64,000 bases of DNA from Platerodrilus igneus (taxonomy: Eukaryota > Arthropoda > Insecta > Coleoptera > Lycidae): assembly GCA_036346225.1 (NCBI GenBank), contig JARFIW010001082.1, positions 5,146,001-5,210,000 of the forward strand. Reading direction: 5' to 3'. Made by a program: the position numbers and the translations under genes. The first letter of the stretch is position 1. Every line of letters begins with the position of its first letter. Below are positions 34,452-44,700 of this stretch, piece by piece. The notes under the pieces are model-generated. The model had not been told where the DNA came from. It made no database searches and worked only from the letters and a program-made list of their open reading frames with translations.

Positions 34452-35024
34452 CTAGGTATATCTTCTCCTAACATGTTGTTCGAATAGGGTGTTTACAGTT
34501 ACTAATCTATGTTCCTGACAAAACTCAACTAATCTTTCTCCTCTATCATTTCGTCTGCCATACCCAAATTTTCCTACCATTTTTCCTTCACTACCTTCTC
34601 CCACTGACGCATTAAAATTGCCCATAACTATTAAATTCTCATGTCCTTTTACTTTTCTCACTATACTATTTATATCCTTTTCTACTTCCTTATCCTCGTA
34701 CTGAGTTGTTGGCATGTAAACCTGTACTAAAACAGTGTCTGTGGGTTTTGTACTCAATCTAACCATAATTATTCTATCATTAAATTGTAAGTACTCTTTA
34801 ACTTTATGTCCTAATCTTTTACCTAACACTATTCCTACCCCTGCCTGTCCATTAGTTGAAGAAGTTGTAATTATTCTATAACTATCTTTCCAAAAGTCAT
34901 TACTATCTGGCCATCTCACCTCACTAATACCTAAAATGTCCAACTTTCCGTTTCTCATTTCGACTAATAAATTCGTTAACTTTTCTACTCTAAGTAATGA
35001 CCTTACATTCCAAGTCCCTATCAC
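34452..35024 (-). pseudogene. RTE endonuclease domain
   Basis: 190 codons open, starting IGTWNVRSL, with GISEVRWPDSNDFW, GVGIVLGKRLGHK, MVRLSTKPTDTVLVQVYMPT, NLIVMGNFNASVGEG and FGYGRRNDRGERLVEF. This is the Mg-dependent endonuclease fold (exonuclease/endonuclease/phosphatase family) that opens the target strand. The family usually has GDWN or GDFN where this copy has GNFN, so a catalytic Asp appears to be Asn. The frame ends at 34452; the linker to reverse transcriptase follows in another frame. Confidence 0.85.
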
Positions 35025-35425
35025 TAAATCGAACTGTTCTTACTATGACGAACCCCAAGTACCCCCTCCCGGAGATCCGAATGAGGTAGTATTTTACCTC
35101 CGGACAAGAATTTTACTTGTGAGCTCTCCATCACATATATTTCGTGTTTTAGGCCACGCACACCTGGGAAATATTGTGGTAGGTTCCCATATCTTTCCAC
35201 AACGCAGTTTTTAAAGATTTTAGCAAAAAGCCGTATCTGTCACGGCCAACCCCCAACAAGCTTGAAAATTATTGAGGATCGCCCGAGACCAACCGACCCT
35301 CCTCTAATATCTTTTAGCCAGCTAGGCTGCTGCCCCTTGCTGCGCCTTTTACGATAAGCAGGCTTACTATAGTAGTATTCTTTATCCCCTACTATAGGGC
35401 TAAAAGCTGAGTCGACTAGATCAAA

Positions 35426-36735
35426 TTTTGATTATAAGAATTTATTGTCTTCTAATGTACAAAACGCAGCTATCCATAAGGTTTTAGTTTTTCAAATTCT
35501 AGAAGTATGTGATAAAAATGTAAATCAAATCAACTTGAAACACACTTGCTAGTCATACTGAAATTTCTGTTTCCTAATCCTTAAACGTTTAAAATTTCTA
35601 ATTGCGATTTTCACTCATATTAGGTGTGGTTGCAACTTCTTAATTTTTTTACTCCAAATTTATCGCCTATTATAACGCTTTTAGAATGTGCAACAGGAAC
35701 TGCTTTCCTTCTCTGTATTACATTCCCAAACATCAAAATCGAAATTGTAGCTTTACATTCAGTTTCGCATAATAGTACATTATGAGTGAGCATAGAGTGA
35801 AAGGGCGCATACCTTTCGATGCCAGTGATCACCATATTGAATCAGTGTAAAGTTTAGTGAAGATAATAGAAGGAATGTACGCATTCAAGCAGAAGGCGAA
35901 CTAAGCAAAGTACCAGATTACAAATTCCAGATATTTATGGTAGTCTAGGTGGCCCCGGTTCTTCAGCTCCATTGTTTACACGCTGCTACGGACATCTTGA
36001 AATTTATACCTTTATAAACCCACTTGAATTCGAGTTATGATGAATGTTTCTGGACAGAAATAAGGCTTTTATTCTAAACTTAGTTTATGCTTCCGCTATT
36101 TTTTAAACGACACTTTATATGAAACTTGGAAAATTATCTCTCAACACCTCGTTTATGTAATGAACATTCGTTTACAGGAAGGAAGACACGATATGGCGCA
36201 AGTACAAATAAACCGTAGCGCTAAGGTATACAGGAATCAGATAGAAAACTAGCAAACTTTGTTCAATGCAACAAAATAGATGCGCTTTTAAAGTCTTAAA
36301 ACAATTATTTAAAGTTTTAGTTAAAAAGGAAATTCATACCTTCCTGTTACAAAAAGATGTTTGTATAGTACTCAAATTAGATTTTTCACTTTAAAAATGC
36401 AATTAATTAAAAGTGTTCCTAATAAAGCATGACTTAAAATATCGGCTACAATGACAGGTACTTTTACAACAGAAGTCAGTTAAGAAACAGTCATACGACG
36501 AAGTTTAATAACGTAGTTCAAAACGTAGGTAATAATTATAGTGGTTACGAAAACACCACCTAAATATTAACTAGTACTAGTTTTCCAACTAACTACAGTA
36601 TGTAACAAGTTTTCCACTAATAACTGTCATTTTCAATTTAGCGCCTTTTTTCACGTGCTAAGTTGGCAGCAGTAATTATTATCAGACAATTTAGTGGTAA
36701 AAACGATACGTTAACAAAAATGAAACGATAAACAT
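35426..36735. other. no recognised gene
   Basis: AT-rich sequence between the RTE 5' end and the mariner remnant. It may include the left terminal part of that mariner (its inverted repeat is not resolved). Confidence 0.35.
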
Positions 36736-36739
36736 AACA

Positions 36740-37219
36740 ATAACGCATTGTAATAGTGCAAATTTTGCAGAAATAGTTCATAAAATTGGTGTCTTCAGAC
36801 GTAATAAAATTGTTCGCTCAACCATCATAGATGCAATCAACAAATTTGAACGCCTTAGGCAAGTTAGTAATGTGAAAAATGCTACTCGTGTTAGCACGAT
36901 AAAATGTTAAAAAACTCTGGTTTGTCCATTCCAAGAGGACCCAGAAATTAGGCATCTGGCAAACCAATTTCTACGCTACTTTAAATAAAAATATTGATCT
37001 CAAGGCTCACAAGGTTCAGCTAACGCATCAAGTAAAACCAATAAACGATGAATAATGCTGTGCCTTTTACAACTGGTTATTATAAACAGAAGACAATGGC
37101 TTAATTTTCAAAGAACTCATTCTGGGCGATGAAGTCCATTTTCAACTTGAGGTCTATGAATAACCATAATTGTCGCATTTGAAGCTCCGAAATCTTTAGA
37201 AAAATAGTGTTAGTGTAGA
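36740..37219 (+). pseudogene. mariner-type transposase, 5' half
   Basis: N-terminal part of a decayed mariner-type transposase: RSTIIDAINKFERLRQV (helix-turn-helix, near 36815-36870), FQEDPEIRHLANQF (near 36930), then LKAHKVQLTHQVKPIND (near 37000) and ELILGDEVHFQLEVYE (near 37105-37160), the latter the first catalytic Asp region (FSDE in relatives). Many stops and frameshifts. It is cut at 37219 by the BEL element and continues at 44172. Only moderately similar to the mariner remnant at 21.5 kb; the same broad group. Confidence 0.8.
37215..37219. repeat. target-site duplication, left
   Basis: GTAGA directly before the left LTR, repeated at 44167-44171 directly after the right LTR. The 5-bp duplication is as expected for BEL/Pao integrase. 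Confidence 0.9.
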
Positions 37220-37621
37220 TGAATAGTGGTATTAAGGAGGTTTGATATAAATATGCTAATTAATAGGGAAGGACCAATTGCCTTTTGTAGCAATAACAAT
37301 AGCGGTGGAGCGGTTATGTAATAACTAAACAACTACACCAAACTACTTAATAAAGGGTATAAATACCTTTTATCCTGTGCCGCTGGGGGCAATAGACATT
37401 CACACACAAAGAGCTTCCGCGAACCACCAATAACACGCACGAATGGTGTCGGTCTCGCTTTCAAAGCTCTCACACGACCGTCTTCTGCAAGGGTTCGGAT
37501 GCGACTGTGTTCTTCAACGCACTTTCGCTGCCGGTATAAAATGTTTCACTCAAACCGCAGGGTGAATGCACTGATGGTATTTATTGTCACAAATACCGAA
37601 TTGTTCGATGATGACGTAACA
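37220..37621 (-). repeat. BEL 3' LTR
   Basis: 402 bp, on minus starting TGTTACGTCATCATC and ending CCACTATTCA (TG...CA). Differs from the other LTR by one base (C at 37438, T at 43983). The strip just upstream in minus sense (complement of 37622-37634, GGTGGGCGGTA) is the polypurine tract for plus-strand priming. Plus sequence at about 37357-37376 has ATAAATACCTTTTATCC, complement of an ATAAAAGG-type box. Confidence 0.95.
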
Positions 37622-37862
37622 TACCGCCCACCAAATTCATAGAATTTTGAAAAGGAGGGAAGTAGGTTGGGTGAAGGAAATCACATGGGATTTGACCTTG
37701 CTAGGAAAACAGGTAACGAAAGATAGGGTGGTACACTACAGCGAGCGATATTACCAACTATGCAAAAATAAAAATATATATGTAAATAAGCAAATATGTA
37801 AAAATAATATACTACTATACATGTAAGAAATGTGTATATACATCTAAACATAAAAAATAAAA

Positions 37863-38787
37863 CTAAAATACCGGTAGCGGCGCTAGTTTGACCAAAGGTC
37901 GTTTTAGTGTGCCATGTGCCGTTTTGACTTCAGCGACACGTATAATACCGTCCGCACCGGGAAAAGTATTAATAATACGACCAAACTTCCATTGAAGTGG
38001 AGAAAGCTGGTCGTCCTTGATGAGGACAATAGTGTCCTTTTCCACTTGTCGGACACCTACCTTAGAGTGCCATTTAACCTTCTGGTTCAGAGTATGTAGT
38101 ACTCATGGCTCCAGCGAGCCCAAAAATGTTGGTGGAGTTTTGCAGGAGTTTCCACCTGTTTTTTAATGGTAAAACGTTGGTTGAATGGTCCTCATCTGGT
38201 GGTGCAGAAAGAGGCTCCATGGTGATGAAATGACCTGGTGTTAGGCAACGCAAGTCATTTGGATCCGAACTCAAAGCGCAGAGTGGCCTTGAATTTAGAA
38301 CAGATTCAATTTGCGTAAGAACTGTGTACAGTTCCTCAAAGGTAATGTTTTGTTCGCCGATTACGCGAGATAGGTGTGTCTTTACCGACTTAACACCGCT
38401 TTCCCACAAGCCACCGAAGTGAGGGGCGCTAGGTGGATTAAACGACCACTTTATCTTTTCTGAGGTTACTGCACTATGCAGATAACTCATAAGCTGACGA
38501 TAGGCACTTACAAAATTAGTACCGCAATCGCTAAATATTTGAGAACAGCGTCCTCGCCGTGCTATAAATCGTCGCAAAGCGGCAAGAAACGCGTCTGCCG
38601 ACAAATCCGAAACAAGTTCAATATGTGCTGCCTTAGTGGCAAAACAAACAAAAATACAAATATAGGCCTTAAGAGTTTTAGAGCCTCGCAGGCGGTTAGC
38701 CTTTATTAAAAGAGGGCCAGCAAAATCAACACCAACAATACTGAACGGTTTGATTTGGGTAATACGTGCTGCCGGTAGGTCTCCCAT
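37863..38787 (-). pseudogene. BEL integrase and DUF5641 C-terminus
   Basis: Integrase catalytic core of 237 codons from MGDLPAARI: the first Asp in GVDFAGPLLIK, the second in FSDCGTNFVSA and the Glu in FGGLWESGVKSVK, so the DDE triad is complete. Frame changes at a four-T run near 38138-38141 and again near 38085 separate it from the C-terminal DUF5641-type segment (VEKDTIVLIKDDQLSPLQW, GRIINTFPGADG, LKRPLVKLAPLP; to 37863). Integrase inserts the cDNA; the C-terminal segment is characteristic of BEL/Pao. These breaks make the copy inactive as read, unless they are base-calling errors. Confidence 0.9.
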
Positions 38788-38795
38788 AGGAGGAG

Positions 38796-39872
38796 TTACC
38801 AGGACCGGTTTGGTACGAAAACATCTATGACATGATGATAAATAATTTCTGATTGAATTTTTAATAGAAAGAATCCAAAATTCTGTTGTATAAGATACGC
38901 TGTGGTATTAACACCGGGATGGTAATACCTTTCATGAGTTGACCGAATGATAAGTTCGGTTAATCGGTGCCGCTGGGGCAATAACGCAGGAAACTTTTCG
39001 AAATAGGAAAGCGAAGAATGTGTCAAGCGCCCACCTACTCTTAAGATGTTTTGTGGATCAACAAATGGAGAAAGTTTTCGCAAGCTTTTAGATAATTTAC
39101 GGTTTGCCTTGATCGAAGCTATTTCCTTTGAAAATGTAACATTTTGTACATGCCGAACGATAATCATGAGAGCATTGTGTAATTCAATGTCTGTTAAGGG
39201 ACCCGTATGACGTTGAGCCATGGGTTTAGAAAATCTATAAATGTAAGCCACGATGCCTTGGATTTTATATAACGATGAAAAGCGACTTAGTAAAATGTCA
39301 ATGACGTTTGGATCTGTTTGAGCGACAAATGTTAGGATCTTCTTTTCCGTAGTTACCTCAGCAATTGAGGTTGACAATGTTGGTTGAGGCGGCCACGAGT
39401 CACTAGGGTAGTGAAGCCATTCAGGCCCCGCCCACCATAGCGAACATGAAATAACCGCGCTTGGCATTAATCCCCGAGATGCAGGATCAGCCGGATTATG
39501 CGAAGATTTAATATAAAACCATCGGCTAGGTGCAATGATTTCTTGAATGTGGCTAACACGGTTTGCCACAAAAGTTTTCCAACGAAAAGGTGGAGAACGT
39601 ATCCAAGTGAGAGCGACCGTAGAATCACTCCACGCTGAAACATCGGAGATGTCAATCAAGCCTTGATAAGAACGAATGGTAAAAGAAAGTAAATCGGTTA
39701 ATAAAACGGCGGCACATAATTCCAAACGTGGAATTGAAATGCGCTTAATTGGAGCTACTTTTGTTTTAGCGGTTACAAATTGTACAGTTATTTCTCCAGT
39801 AGTTTGATTTATAAACTGGAAATACACTACCGCTGCATACCCTACCTCGCTAGCATCGCAAAACCCATGCAA
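38796..39872 (-). pseudogene. BEL RNase H and integrase start
   Basis: Continues the polyprotein after the frame change at 39895. It begins HGFCDASEVGYAAVVYF (RNase H first Asp), then IPRLELCAAVLL, AWSDSTVAL (third acidic residue), NPADPASRGL, and ends in the integrase zinc-binding region (HERYYHPGVNTTAYLIQQ). The frame then breaks at a four-A run (38877-38880 on plus), where the downstream frame supplies the Cys pair of the HHCC finger (SSCHRCFRTKP). RNase H motifs are all present. Confidence 0.9.
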
Positions 39873-42800
39873 ATGACAAGTAAAAGGATCCGAAGGGGGG
39901 TAAACAACGTGGTAACTTTAATGACGATAATAACGGCAACTCTTCTTGATACTGCTGCCATTGAGACGAAATGTCTGCTGGTGGGATGTCATCCCAATTC
40001 AAACCTAACATCCACAGATGCTGGATTAGGCGTTTTGCAAAAAGTGTTAGTCGTGCTAAAAATCCTAATGGATCATATATTCTGGCAACTTGCGAAAGTA
40101 TGTTGCGCTTTGTACATATTGGGTTTAATGGTTTAACCCGAAATGACAAAATATCTTCTGTAGGTGACCATTGAAGACCCAATATTTTTATTGATTCGTC
40201 AGAATCGAAATCGAGTGAAGTATATTGGCAAAAATCTGACGGAATGCCTTCCAAAATAGAAACTGAATTAGAACTCCATTTTCGAAGTTCAAAACCAGCC
40301 AAATGTAAAAGTCGGATCAGTTGATCTTTAATTTCGCGGGCCGATTGTATAGAATCTCCACCGGTGACGAAATCATCAATATATAGATTTGACCGTATAG
40401 CCTCAGCGGCTAACGGAAACCTTTTGCCTTCGTCAATGGCTAATTGCTGAAGAGTTTTTAATGCTAGATAAGGCGATGACTTAATACCATAGGTCACTGT
40501 ATTAAGCTGATAAGTCTGAATGGGTTCTTCTGCGGAGAACCGCCAAACAATTAATTGAAACTTTCGATGTTTTTCGGTAACCAAAATTTGCCGATACATT
40601 TGGCGAACATCACAAGTAAAAACGAAACGATGAGAGCGAAATTTAAGTAAGATTGACGAAATGTCGTTTTGGAGACTAGGTCCAGCCAATTGAGTGTCAT
40701 TAAGTGACACGTTGTTTTTAGCCTTTGCAGAGGCGTCAAAAACCACACGAATTTTAGAAGTATGACCTTCCTCTTTAAACACAGGGTGATGGGGTAAAAA
40801 ATAATTATCGTTCCCAACGGGCGGAGAATCGAGTAATGCCATATGACCAGCATCAAGATAGTCCTGCATGAAATTGTTGTATTGGGCGCGTAGCTCCGGT
40901 TGAGCATGCAATTTGCGCTCCAACGAAAATAGTATTTTTTTAGCCATGTCAAAGGAATTATCAAAAACGGGCAAAGTATCGTTGAACGGTAACGCAACAA
41001 TAAAACGACCGCTAGGGTCACGAGAAAACGTGTTTTCAAAAATCAAATCTGCCTTTTCTTCTTCTGGAAAAGTATAAGGCTTGGATGGCAACTCTTCTAT
41101 CTCCCAAAACCGCCTTAGGGTCTGGTCGATAGGATCTTCTACAGAAGTAAAAAATGCTTGGACAGTATCAGACTGCAAGCTTTTTGTGGGACCAATAATA
41201 GTCCAACCAAAAATTGTATTTATGGCGGCAGGTTCAAGAAATTTGCCATGTATAAAACCGCCATTGACGATGAACGGATAAACATCTGCTCCGAGGAGCA
41301 TGTTAATGGTTCCTGGAGAGTTCCAAGTCGGGTCTGCAAAGTGCAGGCCGCATAAGTGTTCCCAATTATTAGGAACTTCAACGCTGGGTAATTTGCCAGA
41401 TATTGACGAAAGCACAAAAGTTGTGACTTCTAGAGATTTTTCAGAGTCTAACATAGAGCGAATGGTGCAGCTGACGGCACCACTATTGACTGCTGAAGTT
41501 GTCTGCCCAAGTCCATAAATCGGAACTTGAGAACGTATGCGTGGAAGCCAAAGTTTGCTCACGCAATCGTCTCGAATAAAGCTCGCTTGGGAGCCAGGGT
41601 CTAAGAGTACCCTGATCTGTTTGTATCTACCAGACCGATCTTGAACTTCCACAACAGCAGTGGAGAGTAAGACAGTAACCCCAAAATTTGAATTCGTCTG
41701 TGAAGACAAAACATTTGCCGGAATAGGAGAGGCTGACTGCGTCCTATTGGCATTTTTATGCATAGGTGTAGCGATCGGTTCAGCTGAACGGCTAGAAGCA
41801 GGTTGCGGTTCAAAATGTAGCAAGGTATGATGCGGCTTGGCGCAAGTTCGACAGGAATTATAAGATTTGCATTGCATGGACGCATGGTCTGTTCGTAAGC
41901 AATTTAAACAAAGGCGTAAGCGTTTGACAATGTCGAAACGTTCTGTCGGAGTTTTCTTTAGAAACGATTGACATCTGTAAATTACGTGATTGCCCTTGCA
42001 AGAAGGACAATGGTGCGAAAATGAATTCTTTGAGTCACTGGAGCTACTTGGTGTGTCCAGTGAGACTACGTTAGAAGAAACTCTTGGTTTAAACTGAAAC
42101 GCTGAGGATTTCTTAGGCACTGATGTGTGAGATGTGTGGACAGTCGTCGAATAAGAAACAGGTGCGGTTGAAGAAAAGGTTTCCAACGCTGCACATTGTT
42201 GAGTTAAAAAATATCTCAAATCCTCGAAATTAGGTATTTGCTTCGGATCCGATTGGAGTTCGAAGCGTTTTCTAGTAAACGGATCGAGTTTTTCTAAAAG
42301 CAAATCGACTAGAATAAAGTTCCAATGTTCAGTGGGAAACTTTGAGTTAGTTAGAACAGCAAGGTTCTTTGAAAAACAATCAATAAGTGCCCTAAGTTTC
42401 TTAGGGTCTTCTGATTTTAAAGGTGGAAAGTCTTTCATTGCTTTCCAATGCAAAGTTGCCAATAAACGCGTGTTGCTAAATCGCTCACGCAAGGCGTTAT
42501 AGGAAATAATAAAATTATCCCCCGAAATGGGTACAGATTTAACGATTCTTAAAGACTCCCCGCTACAACAATTAATAAGGTGATTTAATTTTTCGATATT
42601 GGTGAGTGACGCGTTATTATAGACCAGACTGTCAAATAAATCGATAAAGGATGCGAATTCCGTTACCTCATTATTAAAACTTGGGAGTTTTAACGGTACC
42701 AATTTTGATCCCGAGTTGCTTGGAGCATTTTCGATGATTTGTGGTGCTTTCATTTCTTGCATCGTTTCGAGATGCAGCAGTATGCAAAAATAAGCGGAAT

Positions 42801-43035
42801 CTACTTCCTTCCGTAAGGCGTTGTAATTTAATGATTCTACATCGTCACATGAAGCTAAGACGTCAACTAAAGTTTTATTGAAATTTGTATAAAGGTCATG
42901 TACTCCCCTTGTTTGAATAAGGAACAACGTTTTTAAAGTTGGGTCACTTTGAATAGCGTTGCCAAGTTCCCACATTTCTATAATGCGTATTTTAAGCAAT
43001 TGGAGCTCAGCTACCTGTATTTTCTTGGGAGCCAT
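39850..43035 (-). CDS. BEL Gag-protease-reverse transcriptase
   Basis: 1,061 codons open from an ATG. Residues about 90-290 are the DUF1759-type Gag capsid (LPSFNNEVTEFASFIDLF). Then three zinc knuckles between about 343 and 408 (CPSCKGNHVIYRC, CLNCLRTDHASMQC, CRTCAKPHHTLLH). The aspartic protease at about 475-500 reads VLLDPGSQASFI; most relatives have DSGS, so Pro replaces the usual Ser/Thr after the catalytic Asp. Reverse transcriptase spans roughly 700-1040, with IRVVFDASAKAKNNVSLND, FTCDVRQMYRQI and the catalytic YIDD near 885. The last 20 residues are out of frame: at a run of six G (39895-39900) the true frame continues in the next block. The intact 3.2 kb supports a young copy. Confidence 0.92.
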   Translation of the reverse strand: MAPKKIQVAELQLLKIRIIEMWELGNAIQSDPTLKTLFLIQTRGVHDLYTNFNKTLVDVLASCDDVESLNYNALRKEVDSAYFCILLHLETMQEMKAPQIIENAPSNSGSKLVPLKLPSFNNEVTEFASFIDLFDSLVYNNASLTNIEKLNHLINCCSGESLRIVKSVPISGDNFIISYNALRERFSNTRLLATLHWKAMKDFPPLKSEDPKKLRALIDCFSKNLAVLTNSKFPTEHWNFILVDLLLEKLDPFTRKRFELQSDPKQIPNFEDLRYFLTQQCAALETFSSTAPVSYSTTVHTSHTSVPKKSSAFQFKPRVSSNVVSLDTPSSSSDSKNSFSHHCPSCKGNHVIYRCQSFLKKTPTERFDIVKRLRLCLNCLRTDHASMQCKSYNSCRTCAKPHHTLLHFEPQPASSRSAEPIATPMHKNANRTQSASPIPANVLSSQTNSNFGVTVLLSTAVVEVQDRSGRYKQIRVLLDPGSQASFIRDDCVSKLWLPRIRSQVPIYGLGQTTSAVNSGAVSCTIRSMLDSEKSLEVTTFVLSSISGKLPSVEVPNNWEHLCGLHFADPTWNSPGTINMLLGADVYPFIVNGGFIHGKFLEPAAINTIFGWTIIGPTKSLQSDTVQAFFTSVEDPIDQTLRRFWEIEELPSKPYTFPEEEKADLIFENTFSRDPSGRFIVALPFNDTLPVFDNSFDMAKKILFSLERKLHAQPELRAQYNNFMQDYLDAGHMALLDSPPVGNDNYFLPHHPVFKEEGHTSKIRVVFDASAKAKNNVSLNDTQLAGPSLQNDISSILLKFRSHRFVFTCDVRQMYRQILVTEKHRKFQLIVWRFSAEEPIQTYQLNTVTYGIKSSPYLALKTLQQLAIDEGKRFPLAAEAIRSNLYIDDFVTGGDSIQSAREIKDQLIRLLHLAGFELRKWSSNSVSILEGIPSDFCQYTSLDFDSDESIKILGLQWSPTEDILSFRVKPLNPICTKRNILSQVARIYDPLGFLARLTLFAKRLIQHLWMLGLNWDDIPPADISSQWQQYQEELPLLSSLKLPRCLPPFGSFYLSFAWVLRC

Positions 43036-43764
43036 TCTGACAGTTATTCTGAACGGCCTACACTATAAAAATGCTGTAAAACCGCAAAGTTCAAATGTGG
43101 GCTGAGAAATATTAAAATATTATGATTTGTTCAAAGCACGAAAAGGTAAGACAGCGTATAAACCAATAAATCACGTTTTATGACTAACGGTTCGTCAAAC
43201 AAAGTGTTTAGATAAGATGTACCGCTTAACAACCCGAGCGGCTTTTACCATCAAAAGATCACAGGAAAGCTTAAAACATGTGGCTTAACATATTGCAAGA
43301 AGAATGCAGCTTTTACATTCTATTACTCCTGCAGATGTTCAATATTTTACCGCAAACCGACTGAAAAGGGTTGCATGTGATAAAAAACGTACAATAGCTT
43401 TTAAATACAAAGCAAATCCCTTTCCTTTCTTATTTAAGAAGTATAAAGCGACTATAATTTTCAGGTTGCTGTGTGCTTTATACCGCTAAAATAAATTTAA
43501 AACTGAAAACTAACAAATTTTATATTAAGGATTTGTTTGTAATTAAAACGCTTGCTGGTTTTAATTACGGCGAAATCACTTAATTTAGTCTAACGAAAGT
43601 ATGTAGCTAATATTATACATATTTTAACCCGCTAAATATGTAGCTTGAACACAAATTTAAAACTAAAATAATTACTTAAAGCTCGCTGGTGTGCAAAATG
43701 ATATTTAATTTAGGACATGCGTATACCATAGGACTGATGAATCCGGATCGACTTATAGGACCAA

Positions 43765-44166
43765 TGAATAGTGGTATTAAGGAGGTTTGATATAAATATG
43801 CTAATTAATAGGGAAGGACCAATTGCCTTTTGTAGCAATAACAATAGCGGTGGAGCGGTTATGTAATAACTAAACAACTACACCAAACTACTTAATAAAG
43901 GGTATAAATACCTTTTATCCTGTGCCGCTGGGGGCAATAGACATTCACACACAAAGAGCTTCCGCGAACCACCAATAACACGTACGAATGGTGTCGGTCT
44001 CGCTTTCAAAGCTCTCACACGACCGTCTTCTGCAAGGGTTCGGATGCGACTGTGTTCTTCAACGCACTTTCGCTGCCGGTATAAAATGTTTCACTCAAAC
44101 CGCAGGGTGAATGCACTGATGGTATTTATTGTCACAAATACCGAATTGTTCGATGATGACGTAACA
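43765..44166 (-). repeat. BEL 5' LTR
   Basis: Second 402-bp LTR. In minus sense it is followed at 43764 by TGGTCCTATAAGTCG, which should include the primer-binding site; I could not assign the tRNA. The leader to the Gag start at 43035 is about 730 nt without coding signal. Confidence 0.93.
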
Positions 44167-44171
44167 GTAGA
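44167..44171. repeat. target-site duplication, right
   Basis: GTAGA, identical to 37215-37219. Confidence 0.9.
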
Positions 44172-44700
44172 AGTCACTCTAACCAAAACGACAAACAGTT
44201 TGGTGTTGTTTTTAGCCAGATGGCGTTATTGGTCTTTTTTTTGCAAATGATACAGAAACGACCTATTCCGTTAATAGAAGACGCTATCGAGCGATGTTGG
44301 CCGACTTTTATTAGCTCGAAGTTGATGCTTTGGGCATGAACGGCTTTCTTTTCAACAAGACGGCACTACATGCCTCACCAATTTGGAAGCAATCACGTTA
44401 TTGCACTCAAAATTTCTTGGACGTGTGATTTCTCGCAATGCAGACTTCAACTGGTCGCCAAGATCCTACGACATGAAAATTTGTTAATCTACCTTAGGTG
44501 AGGCTACGGGAAGAATAAGGTCTAAGCAAACGGTCCAACGGCAATTTAGCAGCTAAAAATACCATCAGAGCAGAAATTCGTGAACTAAGTCCAGAAACGT
44601 GTGAAGGTGTAATGGACAATCTCTTCCAAAGAATGACTACTTGTAAGAACAACCGAGGAGGACATTTACCAGAAATAATGTTTCACATTTAATGGAAAGG
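44172..44700 (+). pseudogene. mariner-type transposase, 3' half
   Basis: Continuation of the transposase split by the BEL element: a region with YRRRYRAM-type residues near 44260-44300, a FFNKTALHASP segment equivalent to FQQDGATPH near 44350, FLGRVISRNADFNWSPRSYD (44415-44475), and the terminal region with IRELSPETCEGVMDN and a NNRGGHLPEI stretch near 44570-44680. Several frameshifts. Only one copy of GTAGA belongs to the original gene. Confidence 0.8.

Larger units (their letters stand above)
32185..35425 (-). mobile_element. RTE-clade LINE, nearly full length
   Basis: About 3.2-kb non-LTR retrotransposon on the minus strand, with a 5' leader (35050-35425; GC-rich, shared with the fragment at 8.5 kb), endonuclease, reverse transcriptase and a C-terminal zinc-poor tail. 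The element size and domain order match RTE elements. Stops and frameshifts disable it. Its 3' end runs into an A-rich (T-rich on plus) stretch at 32170-32195 rather than the (ATG)n of its neighbour. The 5' boundary is estimated from the end of high-GC sequence. Confidence 0.85.
37220..44166 (-). mobile_element. BEL/Pao LTR retrotransposon, young
   Basis: 6,947-bp element on the minus strand with two 402-bp LTRs (37220-37621 and 43765-44166), 5-bp target duplications, Gag-protease-RT-RNase H-integrase order and a DUF5641-type C-terminus, all BEL/Pao hallmarks. The LTRs differ at one site, so insertion was recent. It lies inside a mariner-type transposase gene. The polyprotein is broken by four frame changes, most at homopolymers. 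Confidence 0.95.

Noticed and set aside
39467..41885. Several open frames on both strands within the BEL element
   Set aside because: Shadows of the BEL polyprotein in other frames.
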